From contig OY757010.1 in NCBI GenBank assembly GCA_963580285.1, forward strand, positions 210,770,138 to 210,834,137: DNA of 64,000 nucleotides, given 5' to 3'. The notes beneath the pieces were generated by a model, which was not told the DNA's origin, searched no databases, and saw only the letters and a list, made by a program, of their open reading frames with translations. Source of the DNA: Lucinisca nassula (Eukaryota; Mollusca; Bivalvia; Lucinida; Lucinidae). A program made the position numbers and the translations under genes. Of the stretch, positions 31,711-44,985 are shown in pieces. Each line of letters opens with the position of its first letter. The stretch's first letter is position 1.

Positions 31711-32869
31711 TAAATAAGTTTAGAAACATATGTGGAAGGGGAATAACTCTGGTAACATTTGTTGGACTGAAACCTCAAAATAATATACACTGTTCCACAT
31801 CATGGTCTTGACTATATGTAAAGTTTCAGCTCCATCAGATGTAAAACGTAAGAGGAGTTATCCGGAAACGGAATGTTTAGAAAAATCTGTGAAAGGGGGA
31901 TAATATTTGGCAGACCGTTACCTCAAAATAATATGCACTGTTCCATATCATGGTCTTACTGTATGTAAAGTTTCAACATCGGATCTGAAATGTAGGCGTT
32001 ATCCGGAAACAAAACGTTTACATAATCTTTCAAAGGGGCATAACTCTATTATTATTTGGTGGACCATACACTCAAAATGCTCTTAAACCAACTCTATTAT
32101 TATTTGGTGGACCATACACTCAAAATGCTCTTAAACCAACGCACTCAGAATTGTGGTTCTTGTGCATGACACGCCTGCTTAACCTCACGTATATCTGTAC
32201 CTAGTACCATCAGTATGTCTCAAAAGGTAATCGAGATATGGTGGTCACAAGGTGGTCGTAGTTATATTGAAAGGGGAGATAACTCAAATACCACAGCACA
32301 AAGAGAATTGATTTTTGCACATGACATGCCTTTTATATATTGTATTTAATTGTGCCAAGTTCCTTCAATATATCTCAAAGGGTATTGGAGTTCGGTCACA
32401 AGGTGGTCATACGATTATATTGGAAGGAGAGATAACTCAATTACTCAAATACCCTAGCACCCAGAGTTGTGGTTCTTAGGCATGACACGCCGTCTCCACC
32501 TTGTCCACAATTGTGCCAATTACCAGCAATATACCTCAAAGGGTACTGGAGTTATTGCCATAACAAGCTTATATTGTCAGGGGAGATAATTAAAAAGCCA
32601 GGGCACTCGTTGTTCTTGCACACGACACGCCTGCTTAATGTCATGTATACCTGTACCAGGTTCCACCAATTTATCTCGAAGAGTATTGCAGCTATCTCCA
32701 TCACAATGTTGTGATTCTATTTAATTGGAAGGGGAGATAACTAAACAAGAGGACAAAAATGGTTCTATATTGCTCACCTGAGCTATCAGATTAAAAGTTT
32801 CAGGACGTGCCAACTTATGCGAGGACAAGGTGATGACACGTTCAGCATTTTCTGCAATCGAGTAGAATG

Positions 32870-33190
32870 TTTTTATTTGTTTGATTTGATGTAAAACGTC
32901 CCAGTCAACACTGTTAAGGTCATTTTGGAGACGTTGCTTCCAATTTTGTGGAACTTTTAGCCGACATTGAGATGAAATGACATCTCAAGCCCTGTCACCC
33001 AATGAAACCAATAAGGTTTATTAACATGGACGGTCCGCCTCGCATCGCGGTTCCTGGAGAGCATTAGATCCTCTAAGCGGTTTACCAGTACTAGTGCGGG
33101 GGCCGGATTCAGCTCTGCGTGGAAGCATCATACAGCCCATATATTTCTTCAAGCCCCTATGGGCGGGGGCTGCAAGTAGAATGTAACTCT
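32870..33190 (-). mobile_element. SINE family B nested in the Q-unit element
   Basis: Minus-strand full-length copy. 'tagaatgt' words on both sides (gagtagaatgttttta and caagtagaatgtaactc) suggest a target-site duplication 'agtagaatgt'. Confidence 0.75.
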
Positions 33191-33880
33191 ATGATAAATA
33201 GGCTGACCTCACAGGTTTTCAAACTCATCCAAGCTTTTATCCATGACTTGTTTATATGTAACTTTCAAGAAGACCCAATATAAACTGAAGGGGCTATGGT
33301 AATGACAAGGTCAAAATAAGCAATTAATTGCTGCAATCAAAGGGATGTAACTCTATGATAAATGGGCAAACCTCACCAGTTTTCAAACTCCTTTGAGCTT
33401 TTCTGCTTGACTTACTTGTTTGTAAGTGTCCAAAAGATCCGATCAAAACTGAAGGGGCAGCAGTGATGACAAGGTCGGAATAAGCATTTTCTGCCAAGCA
33501 GGGGACATAACGCCATGATTAATTGACTGGCATTGCTAGTTATCAAAATTGTCTGAGCTCTTATCCCTAACTTACAAACATATAAATTATAAGAAGATCC
33601 ATGAAAACTGAAGGAGTTACGGTCAAAAAATAGGCATTTTCTGCAATTCTAGGGGTGTAACTCTATGATAAATAGGCTGACCTCATCAGTTCACGAACTC
33701 ATCCATTTTATCCCTAACTTACTAACATGTATGTTTCAAGAAGATCCAATAAAATGGATGAGTAATCAACCTACATCCCTAATTTTCAAACTTATCTAAT
33801 CTTTTAACCCCAACTTCTTTGTACGTAAGTTTCAGAAAGACCTGATCAAAACTGAAAGTGCTACAGTGATGACAAGGTCA

Positions 33881-35782
33881 AACAAGAGGGCCATGATGGC
33901 CCTGGATATCATGGCCCTGGATCGCTCACCTGATCCATAGAGTAACAAGTGGGCCCCGGGGAGGGCCATTATTGACCCCAGGGTTATAATGTGCATTATG
34001 TTGAGGGAGGTCTAAAAAGGTGAAGCTTCATACCAAATATCAACAAAGGCTATAATTTGAACAATCTTGGCAAAGGTCCACTAGATGAAGCTACATACCA
34101 AATAACAAAGACCTGGGCCTTGTGGTTTCAGAGAAGAAGATTTTTTTAAAGATATTTCCAACATAAGCCTTTTTAAAACCAAATGGTCCCAGGGCGGGGG
34201 CATTTTTGGCCTCAGGTCTATAATTTTGACAATCTTGATAGAGGTCCACTAGATGAAGCTTCACACCAAATATCAAAGACCTGGGCCTTGCTGTTTCAGA
34301 AAAGAAGATTTTCAAAGATTATTTCTATATAAGTCTATGTAAAACCAAAGGGTCTCGGTGCGGGGGCATTTTTGGCTGCAGGGCTATAATTTGAACAATC
34401 TTGATAGAGGTCCGCTAGATGAAATTTCACACCCAATATCAAAGTCCTAGGCCTTGTGGTTTCAAAGAAGAAGATTTTTCAAGATAGATAAGTCTTATAT
34501 AAGTCCCTATATAAGTCTATGTAAAACCGAAGGGCCACAAGGTGGGGGCATTTTTGGTCTCAGGGCTATAATTTGAACAATCTTGGTAGAGATCCACTAG
34601 CTGAAGCTTCATACCAAATATCAAAGACCTGGGCCTAGTGGTTTCAGAGAAGGTTTTTCAAGATTTTCCTTATATGTAAAACCAAAGGGCCCCGGAACGG
34701 GGGCATTTTTGGCCCCAGGGCAATAATTTGAACAATCTTGGCAGAGATCCACAAGAAGAAGCTTCATACCAAATATCAAAGACCTGGGCCTTGCAGTTTC
34801 AGAGAAGATTTTTAAAGATTTTCCCTATATAAGCCTATGTAAAACCAAAGGGCCCCGGGGGGGGGGGGGGGCATTTTTGGCCCCAGCACTATAATTTGAA
34901 CAATCTTGGTAGGGGTCAGCTAGATGAAGCTTCATACCAAATAGAAAAGACCTGGGCCTTGCAGTTTCAGAGAAGAAGATTTTTAAAGATTTTCCCTATA
35001 TAAGCCCATGTAAAACCTGAGGGCCCCGGGGCGGGGGCATTTTTGGCCCCAGCACTATAATTTGAACGGCCCCGGGGCGGGGGCATTTTTGGCCCCAGCA
35101 CTATAATTTGAACAATCTTGGTAGGGGTCCGCTAGATGTAGCTTCATACCAAATATCAAAGACCTGAGCCTTGAGGTTTCAGAGAACAAGATTTTTAAAG
35201 ATTTTCCCTATATAAGCCTATGTAAAACCAAAGGGCCCAGGGGCGGGGGCATTTTTGGCCCTAGCACTATAATTTGAACAATCTTGGTAGGGGTCCACTA
35301 GAAGAAGCTTCATACCAAATATCAAAGACCTGGGCCTTGCGGTTTCAGAGAAGAAGATTTTTAAAGATTTTCCCTTTATAAGCCCATGTAAAACCTGAGG
35401 GCCCCGGGGCGGGGGCATTTTTGGTCCCAGCACTATAATTTGAACAATCTTGGTAGGGGTCCACTAGATGAAGCTTCATACCAAATATCAAGGACCTGGG
35501 CCTTGCGGTTTTAGAGAAGAAGATTTTTTAAGTTTTCGGTGAAAAAAATCTATTTTTGGCTCCTGTGACCCATATGTGCACCAGACCGGAACCATTTGAA
35601 CAACTTTGAAAGGGGACCACCTAAGGATCATTCCTGTGAGGTTTGGTCAAAATCCGATCAGTGGTTTAGGAGGAGATGTCGTTTGAAGAAAAAGTTTACG
35701 GACGCACGCACGGACGCACTGACGACGGACGAAAAGTGATCACAAAAGCTCACCTTGTCACTACGTGACAGGTGAGCTAAAA
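33881..35782 (+). mobile_element. Third-level complete pearl element (P-units)
   Basis: Complete from 'aacaagagggccatgatggc' and 'tcgctcacctgat' at 33881 to the 3' hairpin 35746-35780. It contains about nine P-units, the unique 3' region and a gcacgcacggacgcac microsatellite. Local duplication of a 'ccccggggcgggggcatttt' segment at about 35026-35110. Inserted directly after 'gacaaggtca' of a Q-unit. Confidence 0.85.
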
Positions 35783-37042
35783 AGGCATTTTCTCTAATCA
35801 ACTATAATCAAGGGGGACATAACTCTACGAAATATACGCCGACCTCACAAATTTTTTAACTCAGCCAAGGATTCATAACTTACTTACTAACATCTAAATT
35901 ACAAAAAGATCCGATAAAAACTGAAGGGGCTATGGTGATGACAAGGTCAAAAATAGGCATTTTCAGCAGTAAAGGGGACGTAACTCTACAATAGATGAGC
36001 CAACCACCTCAGTTTTTTAAATCATTCGAACTTTTATCCCTTACTTACCTGTTTGTAAGTTTCAAGAAGATCTGATCAAAACTGAAGGCGCTATAGAGAT
36101 GACAAGGTCAAAAATAAGCATTTTCAGCATAGGAGGGGACATTACTCTGTCAGTAATTGACCCACATCGCTTGTTTGCAAACTCATCGAATCTTTTAACC
36201 ATGACTTACTTGTACTTAAGTTTCAGGAAGATCCAATCAAAACGAAAGGGGCTAAGTAGGTGACACTGTCAAAATCGGCATTTTCAGCAATCAAAAAGAT
36301 GTTACTCTATGATAAATAGGCCGACTTGGCCTATTTTCGAACTCGCCCGAGTTTTTATCCCCGGCCACCTTACATCTAAGTTTCAGAAAGATCTGATCAA
36401 AACTGAAGGGGCTACGGTGAGGAAAAGGTCAAATATCGGCAGTTTCAGCAATCAAAGGGGCGTAACTCAATGATAAATTGGCCGACTTGGTCCTTATGCG
36501 AACTAATCAGAGGTTTTATCCCCAGCCATCTTACATGTAAGTTTCAGAAAGATCCGATCAAAACGGAAGGGCCTGCGGTGATGACAAGGTCAAAATCAGC
36601 TTTTTCAGCAATTAAAGGGATGTAACTCTATGATAAATGGACCGACTTGGCCGGTTTTCAAGCTCATCCAAGTTTTTATCCCAAGACACCTAACATATAA
36701 GTTTCAGAGAGATCCGATCAAAACTGAAGGGGCTACGTTGTTGACAAGGTCAAAACTCCGCATTTTCAGCAATCAAAGGGACGTAACTCTATGATATATG
36801 GGCCAATTTGGCCGGTTTTCGAACTCATTCGAGTTTTTATCCCCAGCCACCTTACATATAAGTTTCAAATCTTAAGGGGCTGCAGTGATGAGAAGGTCAA
36901 AAATGGGCATTTTCATTAATCAAAGGGACATAACTCTATGATAAATGGGCCGACTTGACCGGTTTTGGAACTCGTTCATTTTTTTTTATCCCCAGCCACC
37001 TTACATATCAAAACTGAAAGGTCAACAGTGATGAGAAGGTCA

Positions 37043-40012
37043 AACAAGAGGACCATGATGTCCTATATCGCTCACCTGAGCTAAGAAATTAACATGTAGG
37101 TCCCAGGGCGGTGCAATTTTTGGACCCAGTCTATAATTTGAACAATCTAAGCAGACGTCCACTGGTTTACCCTATATAAGCCTATGGAAAACCAGTGGGC
37201 CCCGGCGCGGGGGCGTTTTTGGCCCCAGGACTGTAATTTGAACAATCTTGGTTGAGGTTCACTACATGAAGCTTCATACCAAATATCAAAGACCTTGGCC
37301 TTCTGGTTTCAGACAAGAAGATTTTTATATGATTTCCATAGTATAAGCCTATATAAAACCAGTGGGCCTTGGGGCAGGGCCGTTTTTGGCCCTAGGGCTA
37401 TAATTTGAAAAATCTTGGTAGAGGTCCACTAGATGAAGCTTCATACCAAATATCAAAGACCTGCGTTTTCTGGTTTCAGAAAAGATTTTTAAAGGTTTTC
37501 CCAATATAAGCCTATGTAAAACCAGTGGGCCCCAGCGCGGGGGTATTTTTGGCCCCAGGGCTATAATTTGAACAATCTTGGTATAGGTCCATCAGATGAA
37601 GCTTCATATCAACTATCAAAAACCTGGGCCTTCCAGTTACAGGGAAGAAGATTTTTTAAAGGTTTTGCCTATATAAGCGTATGGAAAACCACTTGGCCCC
37701 TGGACGGGGTCGTTTTTGGCCCCAGGACTTTAATTTGAACAATCTTGGTAGAGGTCCAATAGATGATGCTTCATACCAAATATCGAAGACCTGGGCCTTC
37801 TGGTTTCAGACGAGAAGCTTTTTAAAGGTTTTCCCTATATAAGTCTTTGTAAAACCAGTTGGCCCTGGCGCCGGGGCATTTTTGGCCTCAGGGCTTTAAT
37901 TTGAACAGTCTTGGTAGAAGTTCACTAGATGAAGCTTCATACCAAATATCAACGACCTAGGCTTTCTGGTTTCTTATATGTTTTCCCTATATAACCCTAT
38001 ATAAATCCAGTGGAGCCTTTTTAAAGGTTTCCCTATATAAGTCCTTGTAAAACCAGTGGGCCCTGGGGCGGGGGCATTTTTTGCCTCAGGGCTTTAATTT
38101 GAACAATCTTGATAGAGATCCACTAGATGAAGCTTCATAACAAATATCAATAACCTAGGCCTTCTGGTTTCAGAGTAGAATATTTTTATGTTTTCCCTAT
38201 ATAAGCCTATATAAAACCAGTGGGCCCCGGTGTGGGGCCGTTTTTGGCCCCATGCCTATAATTTGAACAATTCTGGTTTCAGAAAATAAGATTTTTAAAG
38301 GTTTTTCCTATATAAGCCTATGTAAAACCAGTGGGCCCCGGGGCGGGGTCGTTTTTTGGCCCCAGGGCTATAATTTGAACAATCTTGGTAGAGGTCCACT
38401 AGATGAAGCTTCAAACCAAATATCAAAGACCTGGGTTTTCTGGTTTCAGACAAGATTTTTAAAGGTTTTCCCAATATAAGCCTATGTAAGACCAGTGGGC
38501 CCCAGCGCGGGGGCATTTCTGGCCCCAGGGCTATAATTTGAACAATCTTGGTATAGGTCCATCAGATGAAGCTTTATATCAAATATCAAAGACCTGGGCC
38601 TTCTAGTTTCAGGGAAGAAGATTTTTAAAGATTTTCCCTATATAAGCCTATAAGCCCCAGGGCTATAATTTTATCAATCTTGGTAGAGGTCTACTAGATG
38701 AAGCTTCATACCAAATATCAATGGCCTAGGTCTTCTGGTTTCAGAGAAGAAGATTCTTATGTTCTCACTTTTTAAGCCTATATAAAAACTATGGGCCCCG
38801 GAGCGGGGTCATTTTGGCCCCAGGGCTATAATTTGAAAAATCTTGGTAGAGGTCCACTAGATGAAGCTTCATACCAAATATCAAAGACCTCGGCCTTCTG
38901 GTTTCAGAAAAGAATTTTAAACATTTTCCCTATATAAGCCTATGTAAAGCCAGTGGGCCCCGGGGCGGGGTCGTTTTTGGCCCCAGGGCTATAATTTGAA
39001 CAATCTTGGTAGAGGTCATTAGATGAAGTTTCATACAAAATATCAATGACCTAGGCCTTCTGGTTTCAGAGAAGAAGATTTTTATATGTTTTCCCTATAT
39101 AAGCCGATATAAAACCAGTGGGCCCCGGAGCGGGGCCGTTTTGGCCCCAGGGCTATACTTTGAAAAATCTTGGTAGAGGTCCAATAGATGAAGCTTCATA
39201 CCAAATATCAAAGACCTCGGCCTTCTGGTTCAGAAAAGAAGATTTTTGAAGGTTTTCCATATATCAGCCTATGTAAAACCAGTGGGCCCAGGGACGGGGT
39301 CGGTTTTGGCCCCAGGGCTATAATTTGAACAATCTTGGAAGAGGTCTACTAGATGAATCTTCCTACCCAATATCAATGACCTAGGCCTTCTGGATTCAGA
39401 GAAGAAAATGGTTAAAGGTTTTACCTATAAAGCCTATATAAAACCAGTGGGCCCCCGAGGCGGGGCCGTTTTAGGCCCTAGAGCTATAATTTGAACAATC
39501 TTGGTAGAGGTCCACTAGATGAAGCTTCATATCAAATATCAAAGACCTGGGCCTTCTGGTTTCAGACAAGAAGGTTTATGAGGGTTTTTCCTATATAAGC
39601 CTATGTAAAACCAGTGGGCCCCGGGGCGGGATCGTTTTTAGCCCCAGGGTTATAATTTGAACAATCTTGGCAGAGGTCAACTATATGAAGCTTCATACCA
39701 ATAATCAAAGACCTAGACCTTCTGGTTTCAGAGAAGAAGATTTTTAAAGGTTACTCCTTATTTTCCCCTTTTTGTTGCCATGGCAACCAGAGTTCTGCAT
39801 GGAATGGAATTCTCTGGACAACTTTGAGAGAGGACCACCTAAGGATCATTTCTGCCAAGTCTGGTTAGAATCTGTTCAGTGGTTTAGGAGGAGATGTTGT
39901 TTAAAGAAATTGTGAACGGACGGATGGACATACGAACAAACGACGACGACAACGACGACGGACGGTGACCGATCACGATAGCTCCCCCGGAGCCTTTGGC
40001 TCAGGTGAGCTA
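37043..40012 (+). mobile_element. Third-level complete pearl element (P-units), second copy
   Basis: Starts 'aacaagaggaccatgatgtc' and 'cgctcacctgagctaag', contains about sixteen P-units with several partial or deleted units (for example 37975-38040, 38640-38660), the unique 3' region, a ggacggatggacat microsatellite, and the alternative 3' terminus AGCTCCCCCGGAGCC ... GGTGAGCTAA at 39980-40012. Inserted at the same place within the Q-unit ('gagaaggtca') as the element at 33881. Confidence 0.85.
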
Positions 40013-40711
40013 AAATGGGGATTTTCAGCAATCAAAAGCAAAAAACACTATGATTAATCGACCGACTTGACCGGTTTTCGAACTCATCCGAGGTTTTATC
40101 CCAAGCCACCTTACATATAAGTTTCAGAAAGCTCCGCTCAAACCTGAAGGGGCTAAAGTGATGACGTAACTCTATGATAAATGGTTTCGAACACATCCTA
40201 AGTTTTATCCCTAGCCACCTTAAATATAAGTTTCAGAAAGATCCGATCAAAACTAGAGGCTATGGTGATGACAAGGTCAAAAATAGGCATTTTCAGCAAT
40301 TAAAGGGACGTAACTCTATGATAAACAGGACGACCTGGCAGGTATTCGAACTCATCCGAGTTTTTATCCCCAGCACCCTAACATATAAGTTTCAGAAAGA
40401 TCCGACCAAAACTGAAGGGGCTATTGTGATAACAAGGTCAAAAATAGGCATTTTCAGCAATCAAAGGGACGTAACTCTATGATAAATGGTCCGACTTGGC
40501 CGGTTTTCAAAACCATCCGAGTTTTTATCCCCAGCCACCTGACATATTAGTTTCAGAAAGATCCGATCAAAACTGAAGGCGCTACAGTGATGACAAGCAT
40601 TTTCCCATTGTAAGTTTATGGGACATTGGGGTTGCCATAGCAACCACAATTTTTTTCAATTTTGATAAAAAGCTGAATTCTTCAATACCCCATCCATGGC
40701 ATGCTACAGTT

Positions 40712-41003
40712 AAGAAATGATTAGTTTATACTAATTTATTTTAGTTCGATTGCGATGAAAGCTTCAAGCATATTGAATCACTCTCGAACACTCATTCCGG
40801 TTGTTTTCACGCGCGCGAGAGAGAGGCAGTGGCTTTTACACCACTGCTACCCATTTTCTCCTGGGTGGAGTGGAGCAGTGTCATTACGTGTCTTGCCCAA
40901 GGACACACCTCGATACCGGTGGCCAGTTCGAACGCACAACCTCTCGATCATAAGTCGAACGCGTTAACCACTGCGCTATCGAGGCTGACAAAAAGAAATG
41001 ATT
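40712..41003 (-). mobile_element. tRNA-Ile-derived SINE with metazoan core domain and target-site duplication
   Basis: Flanked by 'aagaaatgatt' at 40712-40722 and 40993-41003. The minus strand starts with a tRNA-like head (cctcgatagcgcagtggtta A box; anticodon-like CTTATGA, fitting Ile-TAT; B box gttcgaact) and continues with 'gtgtccttgggcaagacac', a core segment widely found in animal SINE superfamilies of the MetaSINE kind (from memory). It sits in the 3' unique part of the Q-unit element. Confidence 0.85.
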
Positions 41004-41815
41004 GAGATAAGCTTGCAGGCTGCAGAGATATAACTGGTCAAATGTGGTGATGGACAGTCGACGGACGACGGCCGACGGACGGCGGACGACCAGTCATACT
41101 ATCAGCTCCCCTGGAGCCTTCGGCCCAGGTGAGCTTAACAAACATGACACCTAAAGGTGTGGTTCTTGAGCCTGAAACTCCGTCTCAGCCTTGTGCTTAA
41201 CTGTGCCAGATACCTTCCATATATCTGAAAGGTTATTGGAGTTATGGCCATCACAAGATAGTCACTCTATTTTATTGGAAGGGGAGATAACTTAAAAAAT
41301 GGCAGCCAGAGTTGTGGTTCTTGTGCATGAGTCATGACACGCCGTATCAGCCTTGTGAACAATTGTGCCAGGTACCATCAATATATCCCAAAGGGTATTG
41401 GAGTTATGGCCATCACAAGGTACTCATTCAATTTTATTAAAAGGGGAGATAATTCAAAAACTGTGCCAGCCAGAGTTCTGGTTCTTGCGCATGACATGCC
41501 GTCTCAGCCTTTTGAACAATTGTTCCAAGAACCATCACTGAATCTTAAAGGGTATTGGAGTTATGACCATCACAAGGTTGCGTCTACGAACGGACGGCCA
41601 TGACACGCCGTCTCAGCCTTGTGAACAATTGTTCCATGAACCATCACTGAATCTTAAAGGGTACTGGAGTTATGACCATCACAAGGTTGCGTCTACGGAC
41701 GGACGACCAACCGGACGGACGGACAGACGTACAGACGCCAGGCTGATCACTATATCCACCGAACCTATTCGGTCAAGGGAAAAAAAGAAGAAGAAAGAAT
41801 AACAAACATCACAGC

Positions 41816-41871
41816 AACCAATTCCCTCTTCCCCACAAGAGGTGATCATGGTGCAACAGGCACAATTAATG
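41816..41871. other. Short spacer between elements
   Basis: Unassigned; includes 'gaggtgatcatggtgcaaca'. Confidence 0.4.
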
Positions 41872-44756
41872 AACAAGAGGGCCCAGAGGGCCCTGAATCG
41901 CTCACCTGAGTATCAGTGTCTCTAGTGCATTCTTGGCCCAAGGGCTTTAATTTAAATAAACCTGGAAGCGATCCACTAGATGAGGCTTTAGACCAAATAT
42001 CATTGACCTGGGCCTTCTGGTATCAGAAAAGAAGATTTTTAAAGGATTTCCCTATATAAGCCTATGTAAAACCAGCGGGCCCTGGCATGTGGGTAATTTT
42101 GGGGCCAGGGCTATAATTTGACAATCTCAGCAGAGGTTCACTAGTTGAAGCTTCACACCAGATATCCAAGACCTGGGCCTTCTGGTTTCGGACAAGAAGG
42201 TTTTTTAAAGGATTTTTCCTATATATGCCTATGTAAAACTAGTGGGTCCCAGCGCAGGGACATTTTTGGCCCAAAGGCTATAATATGAACAATCTTGGTA
42301 GAGGTCCATTAGATGAAGCTTCATACCAAATATCAAAGACCTGGGCCTGGTGGTTTCAGAGAAGATTTTCTAAAAGTTTTCCCTATATAAGCCTATGTAA
42401 AACCAAAGAACCCCGGCATTTTTGGCCCCGGCACTATAATTTGAACAATCTTGGTAGGGGTCCACAAGATGAAGCTTCATACCAAATAGCAAAAACCTGG
42501 GCCTCGCGGTTTCAGAGAAGAAGATTTTTTAAAGATTTTCCCCATATAAACCCATGTAAAACCAAAGGGCCCTGGACCGGGGGCACTTTTCACCCCAGCA
42601 CTATAATTTGAACAATCTAAGTAGAGGTGAACTAGATGAAGCTTCATGCCAAATATCAAATATCTGGGCCTTGCGGTTTCAGAGAAGATTTTTAAAGATT
42701 TTCCCCATATAAGCCCATGTAAAACCAAAGGGCCCTGGAGCGGGGGCATTTTTCACCACAGCACTATAATTTGAACAATCTTGGTAGAGGTCCACCAGAT
42801 GAAGCTTCATACCAAAAATCAAAGATCAGGGCCTTGAGGTTTCAGAGAAGAAGGTTTTTAAAGGTTTTCCCTATATAAGCCCATGTAAAACCAAAGGGCC
42901 CCGGGGCCGGGGCATTTTTGGCTCCAGCACTATAATTTGAACAATCTTGGTAGGGGTCTACTAGATGAAGCTTCATACCAACTATCAAAGACCTGGGCCT
43001 TGCGGTTTCAGAGTAGAAGATTTTTAAAGATTTTCCATATATAATCCTATGTAAAACCAAAAGAACCCGGGGCAGGGGCGTTTTTCGCCCCAGCACTATA
43101 ATTTCAACAATCTTGGTAGGGGTCCAGAAGATGAAGCTTCATACCAAATAGCAAAAACCTGGGTCTTGCGATTTCAGAGAAGAAGATTTTTCCAATATAA
43201 GCCCATGTAAAACCAAAGGGCCCCGGGGCGGGGCATTTTTGGCCCCAGCACTATAATTTGAACAATCTTGGTAGGGATCCACTCGATGAAGCGTCATACC
43301 AAATAGCAAAGACCTGGGCCTTGCGATTTCAGAGAAGAAAATTTTTAAAGATTTTCCCTATATAAGCCCATGTAAAACCAAAGGGCCCTAGAGCGGGGGC
43401 ATTTGTGGCCCCAGCACTATATTTTGAACAATCTTGGTAGGGGTCCACTAGATGGAGCTTCACACCAAATATCAAAGATCTGGGCCTTGCGGTTTCAGAG
43501 AAGAAGATTTTTTAAAGATTTTCCATATATAAGCCCATGTAAAACCAAAGGGCCCCTGGGCGGGGGCATTTTTGGCCCCAGCACTATGAATTGAACAATC
43601 TTGGTTGTGGTCCACTAGATGCAGCTTCATACAAAATATCAAAGATCCGGGCCTCGCGGTTTCAGAGAAGAAGATTTTTTAAAGATTTTCCATATATAAG
43701 CCCATGTAAAACCAAAGGGCCCCTGGGCGGGGGCATTTTTGGCCCCAGCACTATAATTTGAACAATCTTGGTAGTGGTCCACTAGATGAAGCTTCATACA
43801 AAATATCAAAGATCCGGACCTCGCGGTTTCAGAGAAGATTTTTAAAGATTTTCCCCATATAAGCCCATGTAAAACCAAATGCCCTGGAGTGGGGGCATTT
43901 TTCACCCCAGCACTATAATTTGAACAATCTAAGTAGAGGTGCACTAGATGAAGCTTCATACCAAATATCAAATATCTGGGCCTTGCGGTTTCAGAGAAGA
44001 TTTTTAAAGATTTTCCCCATATAAGCCCATGTAAAACCAAAGGGCCCTGGAGCGGGGGCATTTTTCACCCCAGCACTATAATTTGAACAATCTTGGTAGA
44101 GGTCCACCAGATGAAGCATGAAGCTTCATACCAAATATCAAAGATCAGGGCCTTGAGGTTTCAGAGAAGAAGGTTTTTAAAGGCTTTCCCTATATAAGCC
44201 CATGTAAAACCAAAGGGCCCCGGGGCCAGGGCATTTGTGGCTCTAGCACTATAATTTGAACAATCTTGGTAGGGGTCTGCTAGATGAAGCTTCATACCAA
44301 ATATCAAAGACCTGGGCCTTGCAATTTCAGAGAAGAAGATCTTTAAAGAGTTTCCCTATATAATCCTATGTAAAACCAAAGGAACCCTGGGCGGGGGCAT
44401 TTTTCGCCCAAACACTATAATTTAAACAATCTTGGTAGGGGTTACTAGATGAAGCTTCATACCAAATATCAAAGACCTGGGCCTTGTGGTTTAAGAGAAG
44501 AAGATTTTTTAAGTTTTTGGTGAAAAAAAATCTATTTTTGGCTCCTATGACCTAAATGTGCAATGGACCGGAACCATTTGAACAACTTTGAAAGGGGCCA
44601 CCTAAGGATCATTCCTGTGAAGTTTGGTCAAAATCCAATCAGTGGTTTAGGAGGAGATGTCGTTTGAAGAAAAAGTTTACGAACGCACGCACGCACGACG
44701 GACAAAAAGTGATCCCAAAAGCTCACCTTGTCATTACGTGACAGGTGAGCTAAAAA
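41872..44756 (+). mobile_element. Complete pearl-type element with about fifteen P-units
   Basis: 5' terminus 'aacaagagggcccagagggc' with 'cgctcacctgag', a long P-unit array with a recent higher-order repeat (blocks around 42480-42900 and 43640-44220 are closely similar over several units), then the unique 3' region, an acgcacgcacgcacgacgg microsatellite and the 3' hairpin at 44716-44750. Minus-strand frames of 70-140 codons inside are repeat translations. Confidence 0.85.
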
Positions 44757-44985
44757 TAAACCAATAATAATACACAACCATACGCACATAAAACATGAAG
44801 AGTCCCGTCAGAAAATCCGACAAAGCTACTAGGTGGTGAACACAAAATATCGTTGGTTCCCAACAAAAGTTTTAAAGCAGAATGCCAAGATTTTAATTGT
44901 CTATGGAAAGCTATGTTCTCATTAGTCTCAAACGAATGATCAACAAGGCAAATTAAGTTATTGGTAAACCACTATCGAATCTTAA
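44757..44985. other. 3' flank of the C48-like gene
   Basis: Unique AT-rich sequence between the pearl element and the stop codon of the next reading frame. No clear polyadenylation signal was identified on the minus strand. Confidence 0.45.

Larger units (their letters stand above)
32744..41137 (+). mobile_element. Second-level element with Q-units of about 160 bp
   Basis: 5' terminus 'aacaagaggacaaaaatggt' and 'tgctcacctgagctat' at 32744; 3' terminus 'agctcccctggagccttcgg' and 'cccaggtgagctta' at 41104-41137, preceded by an acggacgacggccgacgg microsatellite. Q-units ('gtaactctatgataaatggg', 'agtttcagaaagatccgatc', 'tgatgacaaggtcaaa') occur in three blocks: 33190-33880, 35783-37042 and 40013-40600. 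Two complete pearl elements and a SINE separate or follow them. It is inserted in a T-unit of the outer element. Confidence 0.8.
31033..41815 (+). mobile_element. Outermost element of a three-level nest (S-units then T-units)
   Basis: Starts 'acaacaagagctccgcaagc' with 'gaggcattatatgcccg' and has S-units (about 31260-32080), then T-units of about 150 bp with 'ggttcttgcgcatgacacg' and 'gggtattggagttatgg' (32100-32743). It stops inside a T-unit at 32743, continues at about 41138 with more T-units to 41690, then an acggacggacggacagacg microsatellite and a closing segment near 41800. About 8.4 kb of other elements lies in between. Confidence 0.75.

Noticed and set aside
43639..44061. 140-codon minus-strand reading frame in the pearl array
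   Set aside because: It is the translation of successive P-units, with the same peptide repeated; similar frames occur wherever the unit length is a multiple of three.
33881..44756. CRISPR-like regular arrays
   Set aside because: The units are 145-170 bp, mostly without spacer variation, are joined to mobile-element termini, and the sequence is clearly eukaryotic.
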